Shown: positions 8,365 to 17,591, counted from the first letter of the stretch. The stretch is 64,000 nt of DNA from Streptomyces dysideae (GCF_001514305.1 NZ_KQ949083.1:221922-285921); one strand, 5' to 3'. Made by a program: numbers and translations. Notes: generated by a model from the letters alone, not told the origin.

Positions 8365-10512
8365 TCATGAACCGCCCCCCAACAGGCCTGCCGCGCGCGC
8401 CCACCGGTACTTCGCGCCGAGCACGGCCACCGGCTTCTCGGTCGTGTACGGGTACGCCACGACCCCCCGCTCGAAGAGGTACTGGCACGCCTCCTCCACC
8501 TCGACGTCACCCGCGAGCGACGCCACCACTGGCTTCTCGATGCCGCGCTCCCGGAACTCGGCCACCACGCGCGCGGTGAGCTCCGCGAAGACCATCGGGG
8601 GAGTGACGATCGTGTGCCAGTAGCCGAGGACGAGCGCGTGGATGCGCGGGTCCTCCAGACCGAGCCGGATCGTCGCCTCGTACGTCGACGGCGGCTCGCC
8701 CCCGGTGATGTCCACCGGGTTGCCCGCGGCCCCGAAGGGCGGGATGAACTTCCGGAAGGCCTCGTCCAGATCAGTCGGGATCTCCATCAGGGACAGGCTG
8801 TTGTCGGTCACCGCGTCGGACAGCAGGACGCCACTGCCGCCGGCCCCGGTGATGATCACCACGTTGTCGCCCTGCGGGGCGGGAAGCACCGGCAACGCGC
8901 GCGCGTACTCCAGCATCTCGTTCAGCCCGGGCGCCCGGATGACACCGGCCTGCCGCAGCATGTCGTCGTACACGGCGTCGTCGCCCGCGAGAGCCCCGGT
9001 GTGCGACCCGGCGGCCTTCGCCCCCGCCGCCGTACGCCCCGCCTTGAGCACCACGACCGGCTTCTTCGGTACGGTCGCCCGCGCGGCCTCGACGAACGCG
9101 CGCCCGTCCTTCAGGTCCTCCAGGTGCATCGCGATGCACTCGGTGTGCGGGTCCTCGCCGAACCAGGTCAGCAGGTCGTCCTCGTCCAGGTCCGACTTGT
9201 TGCCGAGCCCGACGATCGCCGACACACCCGTCTTCGTGGTGCGGGCGAAGCCCAGGATGGCCATCCCGATGCCACCGGACTGCGAGGTCAGCGCCACCCC
9301 GCCCTTGACGTCGTACGGCGTGCAGAACGTGGCGCACAGGTCCTGCCACGTCGAGTAGTAGCCGTAGATGTTCGGCCCGAGCAGCCGGACGCCGTGCCGT
9401 TCGGCGATCGCCACGATCTCCGCCTGGAGTGCGTGCTCGCCGGTCTCCGCGAACCCGGAGGGGATCAGCACGGCGTTGGGGATCTTCTTGCGTCCCACCT
9501 CTTCCAGGGCAGAGGCCACGAACTTGGCGGGGATCGCGAAGACCGCCACATCCACCTCACCTGGAACGTCGGTGACACTCTTGTACGACTTGCGGCCGAG
9601 AATGTCATCGGCCCTGGGGTTCACCGGATGGATGTCCCCGGCGAAGCCGCCGTCGATGAGGTTGCGCATCACCGAATTGCCGATCTTGCCCGGCTCGTTG
9701 GAGGCGCCGATGACGGCGACCGAGCTCGGCTGCATCAGCCGGCGCATGGAGGTGAGGATCTCCTCGCGTGTGTACGTCCGCCGGGGCGGTGGCTGCGACT
9801 CGGCGAGGATCACCCGGATGTCGGCGGCGACCGCGGCCTCCGGGGTGGCGATCACCGGGTTGAGGTCCACCTCCGCGATCTCCGGGAAGTCCGCGACGAG
9901 TTGGGACACCCGGCGGATCTGCTCGGCGATCGCCCACCGGTCCACGGCCGCCGCGCCCCGCACCCCGCGCAGGATCTCCGCCGACCGGATCGAGTCGAGC
10001 ATCGACAGTGCCTCGTCCGCGTCGACCGGCGCCAGCCGGAAGGTGACGTCCTTGAGGACCTCGACGAGGACCCCGCCGAGCCCGAACGCCACGATCTTCC
10101 CGAAGGTCGGGTCGGTGACCGCGCCGACGATGACCTCCTGGCCCTTGGGCAGCAGCTCCTGCACCTGTACGCCCTCGATGCGGGCGTCCGCGTCGTACGC
10201 GCGCGCGTTGTCGACGATCTTGTGGAAGGCGGCCCGCACGTCCGTGGCACCCTCGACGCCGACGATCACGCCGCCGGCGTCGGTCTTGTGCAGGATGTCC
10301 GGGGAGACGATCTTCATCACGACGGGCCCGCCGAAGCGTGCCGCGTACGCGACCGCCTCGTCGACGTCGGTCGCCAGTTCTTCTCCGGGCACGGCGATCC
10401 CGTACGCGTCGGCGATCACCTTGCCCTCGGGCGCGGTCAGCGCGGTGCGTCCCTCGGCCCGCACGGAGTCGAGGAGCGTGCGCACCCTCAGGACCCGGTC
10501 TTCGGCCATCAC
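8365..10512 (-). CDS. ADP-forming (NDP-forming) acyl-CoA synthetase, single chain
   Basis: A 715-residue fusion homologous to both succinyl-CoA synthetase subunits. An ATP-grasp domain comes first (residues about 20-230: GGPVVMKIVSPDILHKTDAGGV, GKIVAFGLGGVLVEVLKDV). A CoA-binding Rossmann domain follows (SVAVIGASNEPGKIGNSV near 265), then the ligase domain with SHTGALAGDDAVYDDM, whose His is the phosphorylated residue. It would form or consume an acyl-CoA with ATP/ADP. The GTG at 10512 has GGAG about 9 bases upstream; an ATG follows immediately and is an alternative start. It lies one base after the CoA-transferase gene, so it is in the same operon as the two enzymes upstream. Confidence 0.85.
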   Translation of the reverse strand: MMAEDRVLRVRTLLDSVRAEGRTALTAPEGKVIADAYGIAVPGEELATDVDEAVAYAARFGGPVVMKIVSPDILHKTDAGGVIVGVEGATDVRAAFHKIVDNARAYDADARIEGVQVQELLPKGQEVIVGAVTDPTFGKIVAFGLGGVLVEVLKDVTFRLAPVDADEALSMLDSIRSAEILRGVRGAAAVDRWAIAEQIRRVSQLVADFPEIAEVDLNPVIATPEAAVAADIRVILAESQPPPRRTYTREEILTSMRRLMQPSSVAVIGASNEPGKIGNSVMRNLIDGGFAGDIHPVNPRADDILGRKSYKSVTDVPGEVDVAVFAIPAKFVASALEEVGRKKIPNAVLIPSGFAETGEHALQAEIVAIAERHGVRLLGPNIYGYYSTWQDLCATFCTPYDVKGGVALTSQSGGIGMAILGFARTTKTGVSAIVGLGNKSDLDEDDLLTWFGEDPHTECIAMHLEDLKDGRAFVEAARATVPKKPVVVLKAGRTAAGAKAAGSHTGALAGDDAVYDDMLRQAGVIRAPGLNEMLEYARALPVLPAPQGDNVVIITGAGGSGVLLSDAVTDNSLSLMEIPTDLDEAFRKFIPPFGAAGNPVDITGGEPPSTYEATIRLGLEDPRIHALVLGYWHTIVTPPMVFAELTARVVAEFRERGIEKPVVASLAGDVEVEEACQYLFERGVVAYPYTTEKPVAVLGAKYRWARAAGLLGGGS

Positions 10513-10513
10513 G

Positions 10514-11755
10514 TCAGATCACTCCGTTCGACTTGAGCAGGCGCAGCTCCTCGTCGCCGAGGCCGAGCTCGCCGATGTAGACCTCTTCGTTGTGCTCGCC
10601 GAGCAGCGGTGAACTGGTCACCTCGACGGGGGAGTCGGACAGCTTCAGCGGACTGCCCACGGTCACGAAGTCGCCCCGCTCGGGATGGGGCACGGTGACG
10701 ACCATGTCGTTGGCGACCAGCGACCCGTCCTCGATGATCTCCCTGGTCGACAGGATCGGCCCGCACGGGATGTTGTGGGCGTTGAGCTTCTCCAGCACCT
10801 CCCACTTGGGCAGGGTCGAGGACCACTCCTCGATCAGCTGGAACATCTTGTTCAGCTTGGGCAGCCGGGCCTCCGGCGTCGCCCACTCGGGGTCGTCGGC
10901 CAGTTCGGGCCGGCCGATGAGCTCGCTGAGCGGCTGCCAGCCGACGGGCTGCACGATGACGTACACGTAGTCGTTCGGGCCGCCCGGCGCGCACTTGACC
11001 GCCCAGCCGGGCTGGCCGCCGCCGGACGCGTTTCCGGACCGGGGAACCTCGTCGCCGAAGTCCTCGTTGGGATATTCAGCGAGCGGGCCGTGTGCCAGGC
11101 GCTGCTGGTCGCGCAGCTTCACCCGGCAGAGGTTGAGCACAGCGTGCTGCATGGCCACATTGACCCGCTGACCGCGCCCGGTGTTCTCCCGCTGGTACAG
11201 CGCCGCGAGAATCCCCGCCACGGCGTGGACGCCCGTGCCCGAGTCCCCGATCTGGGCCCCCGTCGCCAGCGGCGGCCCGTCCTCGAAACCGGTGGTCGAC
11301 ATCGACCCGCCCATGGCCTGCGCGACGACCTCGTACGCCTTGAAGTTGGTGTACGGGCCCTCGCCGAACCCCTTGATGGAGGCATAGACGATACGCGGAT
11401 TGATCTCCTGGATGCGGTCCCAGGTGAAGCCCATGCGGTCGATCGCGCCCGGGCCGAAGTTCTCGACCATGACGTCGGAGCGCCGGATCAGCTCGGTGAG
11501 GATGTCCTTGCCGCGCTCGGTCTTGGTGTTGAGGGTGATGCTCCGCTTGTTGCAGTTGAGCATCGTGAAGTAGAGGGAGTCGACGTCCGGGAGGTCGCGC
11601 AACTGCTTGCGCGTGATGTCCCCGGTCGGCGCCTCCAGCTTGACGACGTCGGCGCCGAGCCAGGCGAGCAGCTGGGTCGCGGAGGGCCCGGACTGGACGT
11701 GGGTCATGTCCAGGACGCGGATGCCTTCGAGTGCCTTGGTGGACGTAGCAGTCAT
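10514..11755 (-). CDS. frc: Formyl-CoA:oxalate CoA-transferase-like (CaiB/BaiF, class III)
   Basis: A 413-residue class III CoA-transferase close to formyl-CoA transferase: THVQSGPSATQLLAWLGADV, SLYFTMLNCNKRS, VMVENFGPGAIDRMGFTW, GGNASGGGQPGW-like glycine loop (SGNASGGGQPGWAVKC) and PLLGEHNEE at the C-terminus. The catalytic Asp corresponds to the D of QIGDSGTG (residue 171). The ATG at 11755 with GAGG 7 bases upstream is preferred over the GTG at 11764. In oxalate catabolism it moves CoA from formyl-CoA to oxalate, feeding the TPP decarboxylase encoded just upstream. The acceptor acid here is not proven. Confidence 0.85.
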   Translation of the reverse strand: MTATSTKALEGIRVLDMTHVQSGPSATQLLAWLGADVVKLEAPTGDITRKQLRDLPDVDSLYFTMLNCNKRSITLNTKTERGKDILTELIRRSDVMVENFGPGAIDRMGFTWDRIQEINPRIVYASIKGFGEGPYTNFKAYEVVAQAMGGSMSTTGFEDGPPLATGAQIGDSGTGVHAVAGILAALYQRENTGRGQRVNVAMQHAVLNLCRVKLRDQQRLAHGPLAEYPNEDFGDEVPRSGNASGGGQPGWAVKCAPGGPNDYVYVIVQPVGWQPLSELIGRPELADDPEWATPEARLPKLNKMFQLIEEWSSTLPKWEVLEKLNAHNIPCGPILSTREIIEDGSLVANDMVVTVPHPERGDFVTVGSPLKLSDSPVEVTSSPLLGEHNEEVYIGELGLGDEELRLLKSNGVI

Positions 11756-11765
11756 CGGGGGCACC

Positions 11766-13463
11766 TCACTTGTACATGGTCTGGTTCATGGTTCCGGGGG
11801 CGTACGCGTCGGGATCGACCCAGACGTTGATCAACGAGGGCTTCCCGGACTCGCGGGCGCGGCGCAGCGCGGGGCCGATGTCGGCGGGGTCGCGGACCTC
11901 CTCGCCGTAACCGCCCAGCATCTGGGCGAACTTGTCGTAGTGGACGTCGCCGAGGGTGTTGCCGACCCGCTCGCGTTCCTCGCCGTACTTGGCCTTCTGG
12001 CCGTAGCGGATCTGGTTCATGGAGGAGTTGTTGCCGACGATGCCGACGAAGGGGAGGTCGTAGCGGACGAGGGTCTCGAAGTCCCAGCCGGTCAGGGAGA
12101 AGGCGCCGTCGCCGAAGAGGGCGACGACCTCCTTGTCGGGCCGCGCCTGCTTGGCCGCGAGCACGAAGGGGACGCCGACGCCGAGGGTGCCGAGCGGGCC
12201 CGGGTCCATCCAGTGGCCGGGTGACTTGGGCTGGACGACCTGTCCGGAAAAGGTGACGATGTCGCCACCGTCGCCGATGTAGATCGAGTCCTCGGTGAGG
12301 AAGTCGTTGATCTCGCTGACCAGCCGGTACGGGTGGATCGGTGAGGCGTCCGACCGCAGGCTCGGCAGCCGCTTCTCGATGGCGGTCTGCTCGGCCGCGC
12401 GCAGCTCGTCGAGCCACTCCTTGCGCTTCGACGCCCCGCCGTTGCTGTATCCATGAGAAGCGTGACCCGAGGCGGCCTCGGTGACCGCCTTCAGCACCAG
12501 CCCGGCGTCGCCGACGATCCCGAGGTCGATGTCGCGGTTCTTGCCGACGGTCCGGTAGTCGAGGTCGATCTGCACGACGGTCGCCTGCGGCGACAGCCGC
12601 TTGCCGTAGCCCATGCGGAAGTCGAAGGGCGTGCCGACGATGACGATGACGTCGGCGTTGGAGAAGGCGTAGCGGCGCGACAGCTGGAAGTGGTGCGGGT
12701 CGCCGGGCGGAAGTGTGCCGCGGCCCGCTCCGTTCATGTACGCCGGGATGTTCAGCGTCCGTACCAGCTCGATGGCCGCCTCGGTGCCGCGTGTCGTCCA
12801 CACCTGGCTGCCGAGCAGGATGGCCGGCTTCTCGGCGTGGACCAGCAGGTCGGCGAGCTTCTCGATCGCCTCGGGGTCGCCGGCCGAGCGGGTCGACGCC
12901 CGGTAGGCGCCCGGCTTCGGCACGCGTGCCTTCGCCGCGGGCACCTTGGCGTCCAGCACGTCGCGCGGGATCTCCAGGAAGGAGGGGCCGGGCGCGCCGT
13001 GGTAGCACTCGCGGAACGCCATCGACACCATGTCCGCCGCGCGTGCCGTGTCCGGCACGGCCGCCGCGAACTTGGTGATCGGCGTCATCATGTCGACGTG
13101 CGGCAGGTCCTGGAGGGACCCCATCTTGTGCTGGGTGAGGGCCCCCTGGCCGCCGATCAGCAGCATCGGGGACTCCGCGCGGAAGGCGTTGGCGACACCG
13201 GTCACGGCGTCGGTCGTACCGGGACCCGCGGTGACCACCGCGCAGCCCGGCTTGCCGGTGATACGGGCGTAGCCGTCGGCGGCGTGGGCGGCGACCTGCT
13301 CGTGGCGGACGTCGACGACCTCTATGCCCTCGTCGACGCAGCCGTCGTAGATGTCGATGATGTGGCCGCCGCACAGGGTGTAGATGCGGTCGACCCCCTC
13401 GGCCTTCAGGGCTTTGGCGACGAGGTGACCGCCGGAAATCACGTCCTGGGTGTCGTCGGGCAT
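11766..13463 (-). CDS. Oxalyl-CoA decarboxylase / acetolactate-synthase-like TPP enzyme
   Basis: A 565-residue three-domain TPP enzyme. VRHEQVAAHAADGYARITG carries the conserved Glu that activates TPP, AGPGTTDAVTGVANAF follows, and the C-terminal TPP/Mg site is GDGAFSLTGWDFETL with NNSSMNQIRYGQ. The start at 13463 (MPDDTQD) has AGGA 7 bases upstream; an in-frame ATG at 13484 is possible. Overall wording is closer to generic acetolactate-synthase-like proteins than to the Oxalobacter decarboxylase, so 2-hydroxyacyl-CoA lyase activity is an alternative. It lies 2 bases before the CoA-transferase, strongly suggesting a shared acyl-CoA pathway. Confidence 0.75.
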   Translation of the reverse strand: MPDDTQDVISGGHLVAKALKAEGVDRIYTLCGGHIIDIYDGCVDEGIEVVDVRHEQVAAHAADGYARITGKPGCAVVTAGPGTTDAVTGVANAFRAESPMLLIGGQGALTQHKMGSLQDLPHVDMMTPITKFAAAVPDTARAADMVSMAFRECYHGAPGPSFLEIPRDVLDAKVPAAKARVPKPGAYRASTRSAGDPEAIEKLADLLVHAEKPAILLGSQVWTTRGTEAAIELVRTLNIPAYMNGAGRGTLPPGDPHHFQLSRRYAFSNADVIVIVGTPFDFRMGYGKRLSPQATVVQIDLDYRTVGKNRDIDLGIVGDAGLVLKAVTEAASGHASHGYSNGGASKRKEWLDELRAAEQTAIEKRLPSLRSDASPIHPYRLVSEINDFLTEDSIYIGDGGDIVTFSGQVVQPKSPGHWMDPGPLGTLGVGVPFVLAAKQARPDKEVVALFGDGAFSLTGWDFETLVRYDLPFVGIVGNNSSMNQIRYGQKAKYGEERERVGNTLGDVHYDKFAQMLGGYGEEVRDPADIGPALRRARESGKPSLINVWVDPDAYAPGTMNQTMYK

Positions 13464-13514
13464 GGCGAAGTCCTGTCCCTTCATAGGGGGTTGGAACGCT
13501 CTCGCAGTACATTG

Positions 13515-13538
13515 CATACAGTCGACGAATACTGTATG
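13515..13538. promoter_or_regulatory. Inverted repeat, candidate operator of the divergent acyl-CoA operons
   Basis: CATACAGT (13515-13522) and ACTGTATG (13531-13538) form a perfect 8-bp inverted repeat with an 8-base spacer in the gap between the minus-strand decarboxylase and plus-strand sucC. It is AT-richer than its surroundings and lies 52 bases upstream of the minus start. GntR-type dimers commonly bind sites of this shape; no regulator gene is adjacent. Confidence 0.55.
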
Positions 13539-13640
13539 AAGCTTGTTATCCCGCATCCGGTGGGTGGTGTCCAGGGGGCGTGCGGCAATTTCCAGTCATC
13601 GGAGTTCGGCCTCGCGATGACTTCGCAGACAGGAGCCGAG

Positions 13641-14771
13641 ATGGACCTGTACGAACACCAGGCAAGGGAACTCTTCGAAGAACACGGCATCTTGGTGCCG
13701 CGGGCCGAGGTCACCGACTCGCCCAAGGAGGCGCGCGGGATCGCCCGCCGCCTTGGTGGCCGCGTCGTAGTGAAGGCGCAGGTCAAGGCCGGCGGACGGG
13801 GCAAGGCGGGCGGCGTGAAGCTCGCCGCGGACCCGGCCGCAGCGGAGTTGACGGCACGCCAGATCCTCGGCATGGACATCAAGGGCCACCTGGTCGGCAA
13901 GGTGATGCTGGCCCAACCTGTAGACATCGAGAGCGAGTTCTACGTCTCCTACGTCCTCGACCGCGCGGCGGGCCGCTTCCTCGCGATCGCCTCCACGGAG
14001 GGCGGTATGGAGATCGAGGAGGTCGCCGCCAGTCGACCGGAGGCAGTCGCCCGTACACACATCGACCCGGCCGAGGGCGTCACCTCCGCGAAGGCGGCCG
14101 AGATCGCCGAGGCCGCCGGACTGCCGCCGCAGACCGTCGACGTCCTCATGCGGCTGTGGGAGGTGCTGGTCCGCGAGGACGCCGTCCTCGTCGAGGTCAA
14201 CCCGCTCGTCCGGACGGAACGAGGCCGGATCCTCGCCCTCGACGGCAAGGTCACTCTCGACGACAACGCCCGCTTCCGGCAGGAGCGTTGGGGCGCCGAG
14301 GGTGTGGAGCACGGCGACGCGCTGGAGGCGGCGGCCGCGGCCAAGGGGCTCAACTACGTCAAGCTCGACGGCGAGGTCGGCATCATCGGCAACGGCGCCG
14401 GCCTGGTCATGTCGACCCTCGACGTGGTCGCCGGCTGCGGTGCCCGCCCCGCCAACTTCCTCGACATCGGCGGCGGAGCGTCCGCCCGCATCATGGCCGA
14501 CGGCCTGTCCCTCATCCTCTCCGATCCGGCCGTCAAGTCGGTCTTCGTCAACGTCTTCGGCGGGATCACCGCCTGTGACGCGGTCGCCGACGGCATCGTG
14601 CAGGCCCTGGACGAGGTGCAGTTGACCAAGCCGCTCGTCGTCCGCCTCGACGGCAACAACGCCGCTCGTGGCCGCGCCATCCTCGACGAGCGCGCCCACC
14701 CGCTCGTCCAGCAGGCCACCACCATGGACGGCGCCGCCCGCCGTGCCGCCCAACTCGCCACCGCAGCCTGA
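13641..14771 (+). CDS. sucC: Succinyl-CoA synthetase beta-subunit paralogue
   Basis: A 376-residue ATP-grasp subunit: DLYEHQARELFEEHGI at the N-terminus, VKAQVKAGGRGKAGGVKLA (nucleotide loop), VLVEVNPLV (Mg ligands), FLDIGGGAS and NVFGGITACDAVADGIV near the C-terminus. It is slightly shorter than the usual 385-395 residues. AGGAG precedes the ATG at 13641, whereas the frame upstream of it is antisense to the TPP enzyme. With SucD it interconverts an acyl-CoA plus ADP and the free acid plus ATP. Its place opposite the oxalyl/formyl-CoA genes, rather than with TCA genes, suggests a dedicated pathway copy. Confidence 0.9.
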   Translation: MDLYEHQARELFEEHGILVPRAEVTDSPKEARGIARRLGGRVVVKAQVKAGGRGKAGGVKLAADPAAAELTARQILGMDIKGHLVGKVMLAQPVDIESEFYVSYVLDRAAGRFLAIASTEGGMEIEEVAASRPEAVARTHIDPAEGVTSAKAAEIAEAAGLPPQTVDVLMRLWEVLVREDAVLVEVNPLVRTERGRILALDGKVTLDDNARFRQERWGAEGVEHGDALEAAAAAKGLNYVKLDGEVGIIGNGAGLVMSTLDVVAGCGARPANFLDIGGGASARIMADGLSLILSDPAVKSVFVNVFGGITACDAVADGIVQALDEVQLTKPLVVRLDGNNAARGRAILDERAHPLVQQATTMDGAARRAAQLATAA

Positions 14772-14784
14772 GGAGACGGGAACC

Positions 14785-15684
14785 ATGGCCATCTATCTCA
14801 CCAAGGAGAGCAAGGTCCTCGTCCAGGGCATGACCGGCGGCGAGGGCATGAAGCACACCCGCCGCATGCTCGCGGCGGGCACCGACGTCGTAGGCGGCGT
14901 CAACCCCCGCAAGGCGGGTCGCACCGTCGACTTCGACGACCGTGCGGTGCCCGTCTTCGGGTCGGTCGCCGACGGTATGCAGTCGACCGGCGCCGATGTG
15001 ACCGTCGTCTTCGTGCCGCCCGCCTTCGCCAAGGCGGCCGTCACCGAGGCCGCCGACGCCGGCATCGGCCTCGCGGTCGTCATCACGGAGGGCATCCCGG
15101 TCCACGACTCCGTCGCCTTCACGGCGTACGCGAAGTCGAAGGGCACCCGGATCATCGGCCCCAACTGCCCCGGCCTGATCACCCCCGGCCAGTCCAACGC
15201 GGGCATCATCCCCGCCGACATCGCCAAGCCGGGCCGGATCGGCCTGGTGTCCAAGTCGGGCACCCTGACGTACCAGCTCATGTACGAACTCCGCGACATC
15301 GGCTTCTCCACCTGCGTCGGCATCGGCGGCGACCCGGTCGTGGGCACGACCCACATCGACTGTCTCGCCGCCTTCCAGGACGACCCCGACACCGAACTGA
15401 TCGTCCTCATCGGGGAGATCGGCGGCGACGCGGAGGAACGCGCGGCCGCCTACGTCCGCGAGCACGTCGCCAAGCCCGTCGTCGGCTATATCGCCGGTTT
15501 CACCGCACCCGAGGGCAAGACGATGGGGCACGCGGGCGCGATCGTGTCCGGTTCGTCCGGTACGGCGCAGGCGAAGAAGGAGGCGCTGGAGGCGGTCGGC
15601 GTCAAGGTCGGAAGTACACCGACCGAGACGGCCCGACTGGTGCAGGCGGCGCTGGAAGCGGGCCGTGACGTCACTCATGGTTGA
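14785..15684 (+). CDS. sucD: Succinyl-CoA synthetase alpha-subunit paralogue
   Basis: A 299-residue subunit with VLVQGMTGGEGMKHTRRML (CoA-binding Rossmann start), IIGPNCPGLITP, SKSGTLTYQ and GHAGAIVSG, whose His (residue 249) is the phosphorylated active-site residue. It starts 13 bases after sucC with AGGAGACGGG upstream, forming a two-gene pair. An aldehyde dehydrogenase gene follows about 95 bases downstream on the same strand. Confidence 0.92.
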   Translation: MAIYLTKESKVLVQGMTGGEGMKHTRRMLAAGTDVVGGVNPRKAGRTVDFDDRAVPVFGSVADGMQSTGADVTVVFVPPAFAKAAVTEAADAGIGLAVVITEGIPVHDSVAFTAYAKSKGTRIIGPNCPGLITPGQSNAGIIPADIAKPGRIGLVSKSGTLTYQLMYELRDIGFSTCVGIGGDPVVGTTHIDCLAAFQDDPDTELIVLIGEIGGDAEERAAAYVREHVAKPVVGYIAGFTAPEGKTMGHAGAIVSGSSGTAQAKKEALEAVGVKVGSTPTETARLVQAALEAGRDVTHG

Positions 15685-15779
15685 TGCGAGATTACTATAC
15701 GGAGTCGCAGTGCTTCGCTAGCGTCCCCCGTAGCCATGCACGACCCGCCCCGACTGTGCACCGAGAGCGGAGAACCCCG

Positions 15780-17333
15780 ATGGCAACCACCCTCACCTCA
15801 ACCCTCACCCTCAAATCGGGCACGTCCTGGACCGACGCCTGGCGGCGCTGCCTCACGGCCGCCCCCGAAGCCTTCCGGGACGACCGTGTCCTCAACCTCT
15901 GGAACGGCACCTGGCAGGCGGACGGCCGGACGCTGCCCGCCACCAGCCCCGTCGACGGCAGCCCCGTCGCGGGCCCGCCGCGCCTGGACCGGGCCGCCGC
16001 CCACCAGGCCGTACGCGCATCCCTCGACCAGCACCGCGCCTGGCGGCACATCCCGCTCGACGAGCGCCGGGCCCGCGTCGCGGCCACCCTCGACGCCCTC
16101 ACCGCGCACCGTGAACTGCTCGCCCTCCTGCTCGTCTGGGAGATCGGCAAGCCCTGGCGGCTCGCCCAGGCGGACGTCGACCGGGCCATCGACGGTGTGC
16201 GCTGGTACGTCGACGGCATCGAACCGATGGTGGCCGGCCGGGCCCCGCTGGACGGCCCGGTGTCCAACATCGCGAGCTGGAACTACCCGATGAGCGTGCT
16301 CGTTCACGCAGTGCTGGTACAGGCGCTGGCAGGCAACGCGGTCATCGCCAAGACCCCGACCGACGGCGGCGTCGCCTGTCTCACCCTGGCCTGTGCGCTC
16401 GCCGCCCGCGAGGGGATCCCCGTCACCCTCGTCAGCGGCAGTGGAGGCGAGCTGTCCCAGGCGCTGGTGCGGGCGCCGGAGATCGGCTGCGTCTCCTTCG
16501 TCGGCGGCCGCGACACCGGCGCCGCCGTCGCCACGGCCGTCGCCGACCTGGGCAAACGGCATGTACTCGAACAGGAGGGGCTCAACACCTGGGGCATCTG
16601 GAACTACACCGACTGGGACGCGCTCACAGCGGTCGTCCCCAAGCTCTTCGACTACGGCAAACAGCGCTGCACGGCGTACCCGCGCTTCGTCGTCCAGCGC
16701 GAGCTGTTCGACGAGTTCCTTGCGGCATACCTCCCGGCGGTCCGCACGCTCAGGGTGGGCCACCCGCTGGCGGTCGAGCAGCGCGACGACCCCCACCCGA
16801 CGCTCGACTTCGGGCCGGTGATCAACGCCGCCAAGGCCAAGGAGCTGCAGGACCAGGTCGCCGAGGCCGTCGACCGCGGCGCCGTCCCACTGCACCGCGG
16901 CAAGCTGAGTGACGCCCGCTTCCTGCCCGGCCAGGACACCTCGGCATACGTCCAGCCGGTCACGCTCCTCAACCCGCCCCCGTCCTCCCCCCTCCACCAC
17001 GCGGAACCCTTCGGCCCGGTCGACACCATCGTCCTGGTCGACACGGAGGCGGAGCTGCTGGCCGCGATGAACGCCTCCAACGGCGCGCTGGTGGCCACGC
17101 TGGCCACGGACGACCGGGCGACCTTCGACCGGCTGGCACCGCAGATCCGCGCGTTCAAGGTCGGCCACGGAAAGCCGCGCTCGCGCGGGGACCGGGACGA
17201 GCTGTTCGGCGGGTTCGGTGCGTCCTGGCGGGGCGCGTTCGTCGGCGGCGAGCTGCTGGTGCGTGCCGTGACGCGGGGGCCGGCGGGGGAGCGGCTGCCG
17301 GGGAACTTCCCCGACTACCACCTCATGCCGTGA
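15780..17333 (+). CDS. Aldehyde dehydrogenase family protein
   Basis: A 517-residue ALDH-fold protein. Asn168 in SWNYPMSV (oxyanion), AGNAVIAKTP (residues 184-193, cofactor Lys191), Glu264 in LEQEG and Cys297 in GKQRCTAYPR match the catalytic set of the superfamily. Segments around the active site diverge from classic NAD-dependent ALDHs, so substrate and CoA dependence are open. The start is the ATG at 15780 with GGAG 7 bases upstream; the frame extends further up without coding character. Co-orientation with sucCD suggests it supplies or removes the acid or acyl group handled there. Confidence 0.8.
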   Translation: MATTLTSTLTLKSGTSWTDAWRRCLTAAPEAFRDDRVLNLWNGTWQADGRTLPATSPVDGSPVAGPPRLDRAAAHQAVRASLDQHRAWRHIPLDERRARVAATLDALTAHRELLALLLVWEIGKPWRLAQADVDRAIDGVRWYVDGIEPMVAGRAPLDGPVSNIASWNYPMSVLVHAVLVQALAGNAVIAKTPTDGGVACLTLACALAAREGIPVTLVSGSGGELSQALVRAPEIGCVSFVGGRDTGAAVATAVADLGKRHVLEQEGLNTWGIWNYTDWDALTAVVPKLFDYGKQRCTAYPRFVVQRELFDEFLAAYLPAVRTLRVGHPLAVEQRDDPHPTLDFGPVINAAKAKELQDQVAEAVDRGAVPLHRGKLSDARFLPGQDTSAYVQPVTLLNPPPSSPLHHAEPFGPVDTIVLVDTEAELLAAMNASNGALVATLATDDRATFDRLAPQIRAFKVGHGKPRSRGDRDELFGGFGASWRGAFVGGELLVRAVTRGPAGERLPGNFPDYHLMP

Positions 17334-17377
17334 GCGACAGCCGAACGTATCCCGTCAGTCGCTCGAGGTGAGCTCAC

Positions 17378-17409
17378 CGAGGGGCCGGGGACATCGTCCC
17401 GGCCCCTCG
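17378..17409 (+). terminator. 13-bp-stem hairpin after the aldehyde dehydrogenase gene
   Basis: CGAGGGGCCGGG (from 17378) pairs with CCCGGCCCCTCG (to 17409) plus a G-T closing pair; the loop is ACATCG. It lies 45 bases after the stop and isolates the tRNA unit. Confidence 0.75.
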
Positions 17410-17428
17410 CTGGAGGAAGGAAACGCAG

Positions 17429-17458
17429 GTGAAAGGCACTCCGAAAGCTTGGTATTGT
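17429..17458 (+). promoter_or_regulatory. Candidate promoter of tRNA-Leu
   Basis: GTGAAA (17429-17434) and TATTGT (17453-17458) are separated by 18 bases and lie 48 bases upstream of the tRNA, in a short AT-richer stretch right after the terminator. Both hexamers are imperfect. Confidence 0.4.
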
Positions 17459-17506
17459 TGTCCATGTCGCCGCGGGGAACATCCCCGTCCAGGCGGCAGA
17501 CACCTG

Positions 17507-17591
17507 GTCCGGGTGGCGGAATGGCAGACGCGCTAGCTTGAGGTGCTAGTGCCCTTTATCGGGCGTGGGGGTTCAAGTCCCCCCTCGGACA
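17507..17591 (+). tRNA. tRNA-Leu (GAG)
   Basis: GTCCGGG pairs with CTCGGAC as the acceptor stem; the D-arm contains GGAATGGCAGACG; the anticodon loop TTGAGGT gives GAG at 17540-17542, reading CUC/CUU. A long variable arm (TGCCCTTTATCGGGCG) marks a class II tRNA, and the T-arm is GGGGGTTCAAGTCCCCC. No CCA is encoded. The sequence downstream is littered with mobile-element scraps, as often seen 3' of tRNA integration sites. Confidence 0.97.

Noticed and set aside
10514..11755. MQHAVLNL in the formyl-CoA-transferase-like protein where the Oxalobacter enzyme has MQDAVLNL, looking like a lost catalytic Asp
   Set aside because: The catalytic Asp of this family is in the earlier GDS motif, which is intact here (QIGDSGTG), so the His change is not an active-site loss.
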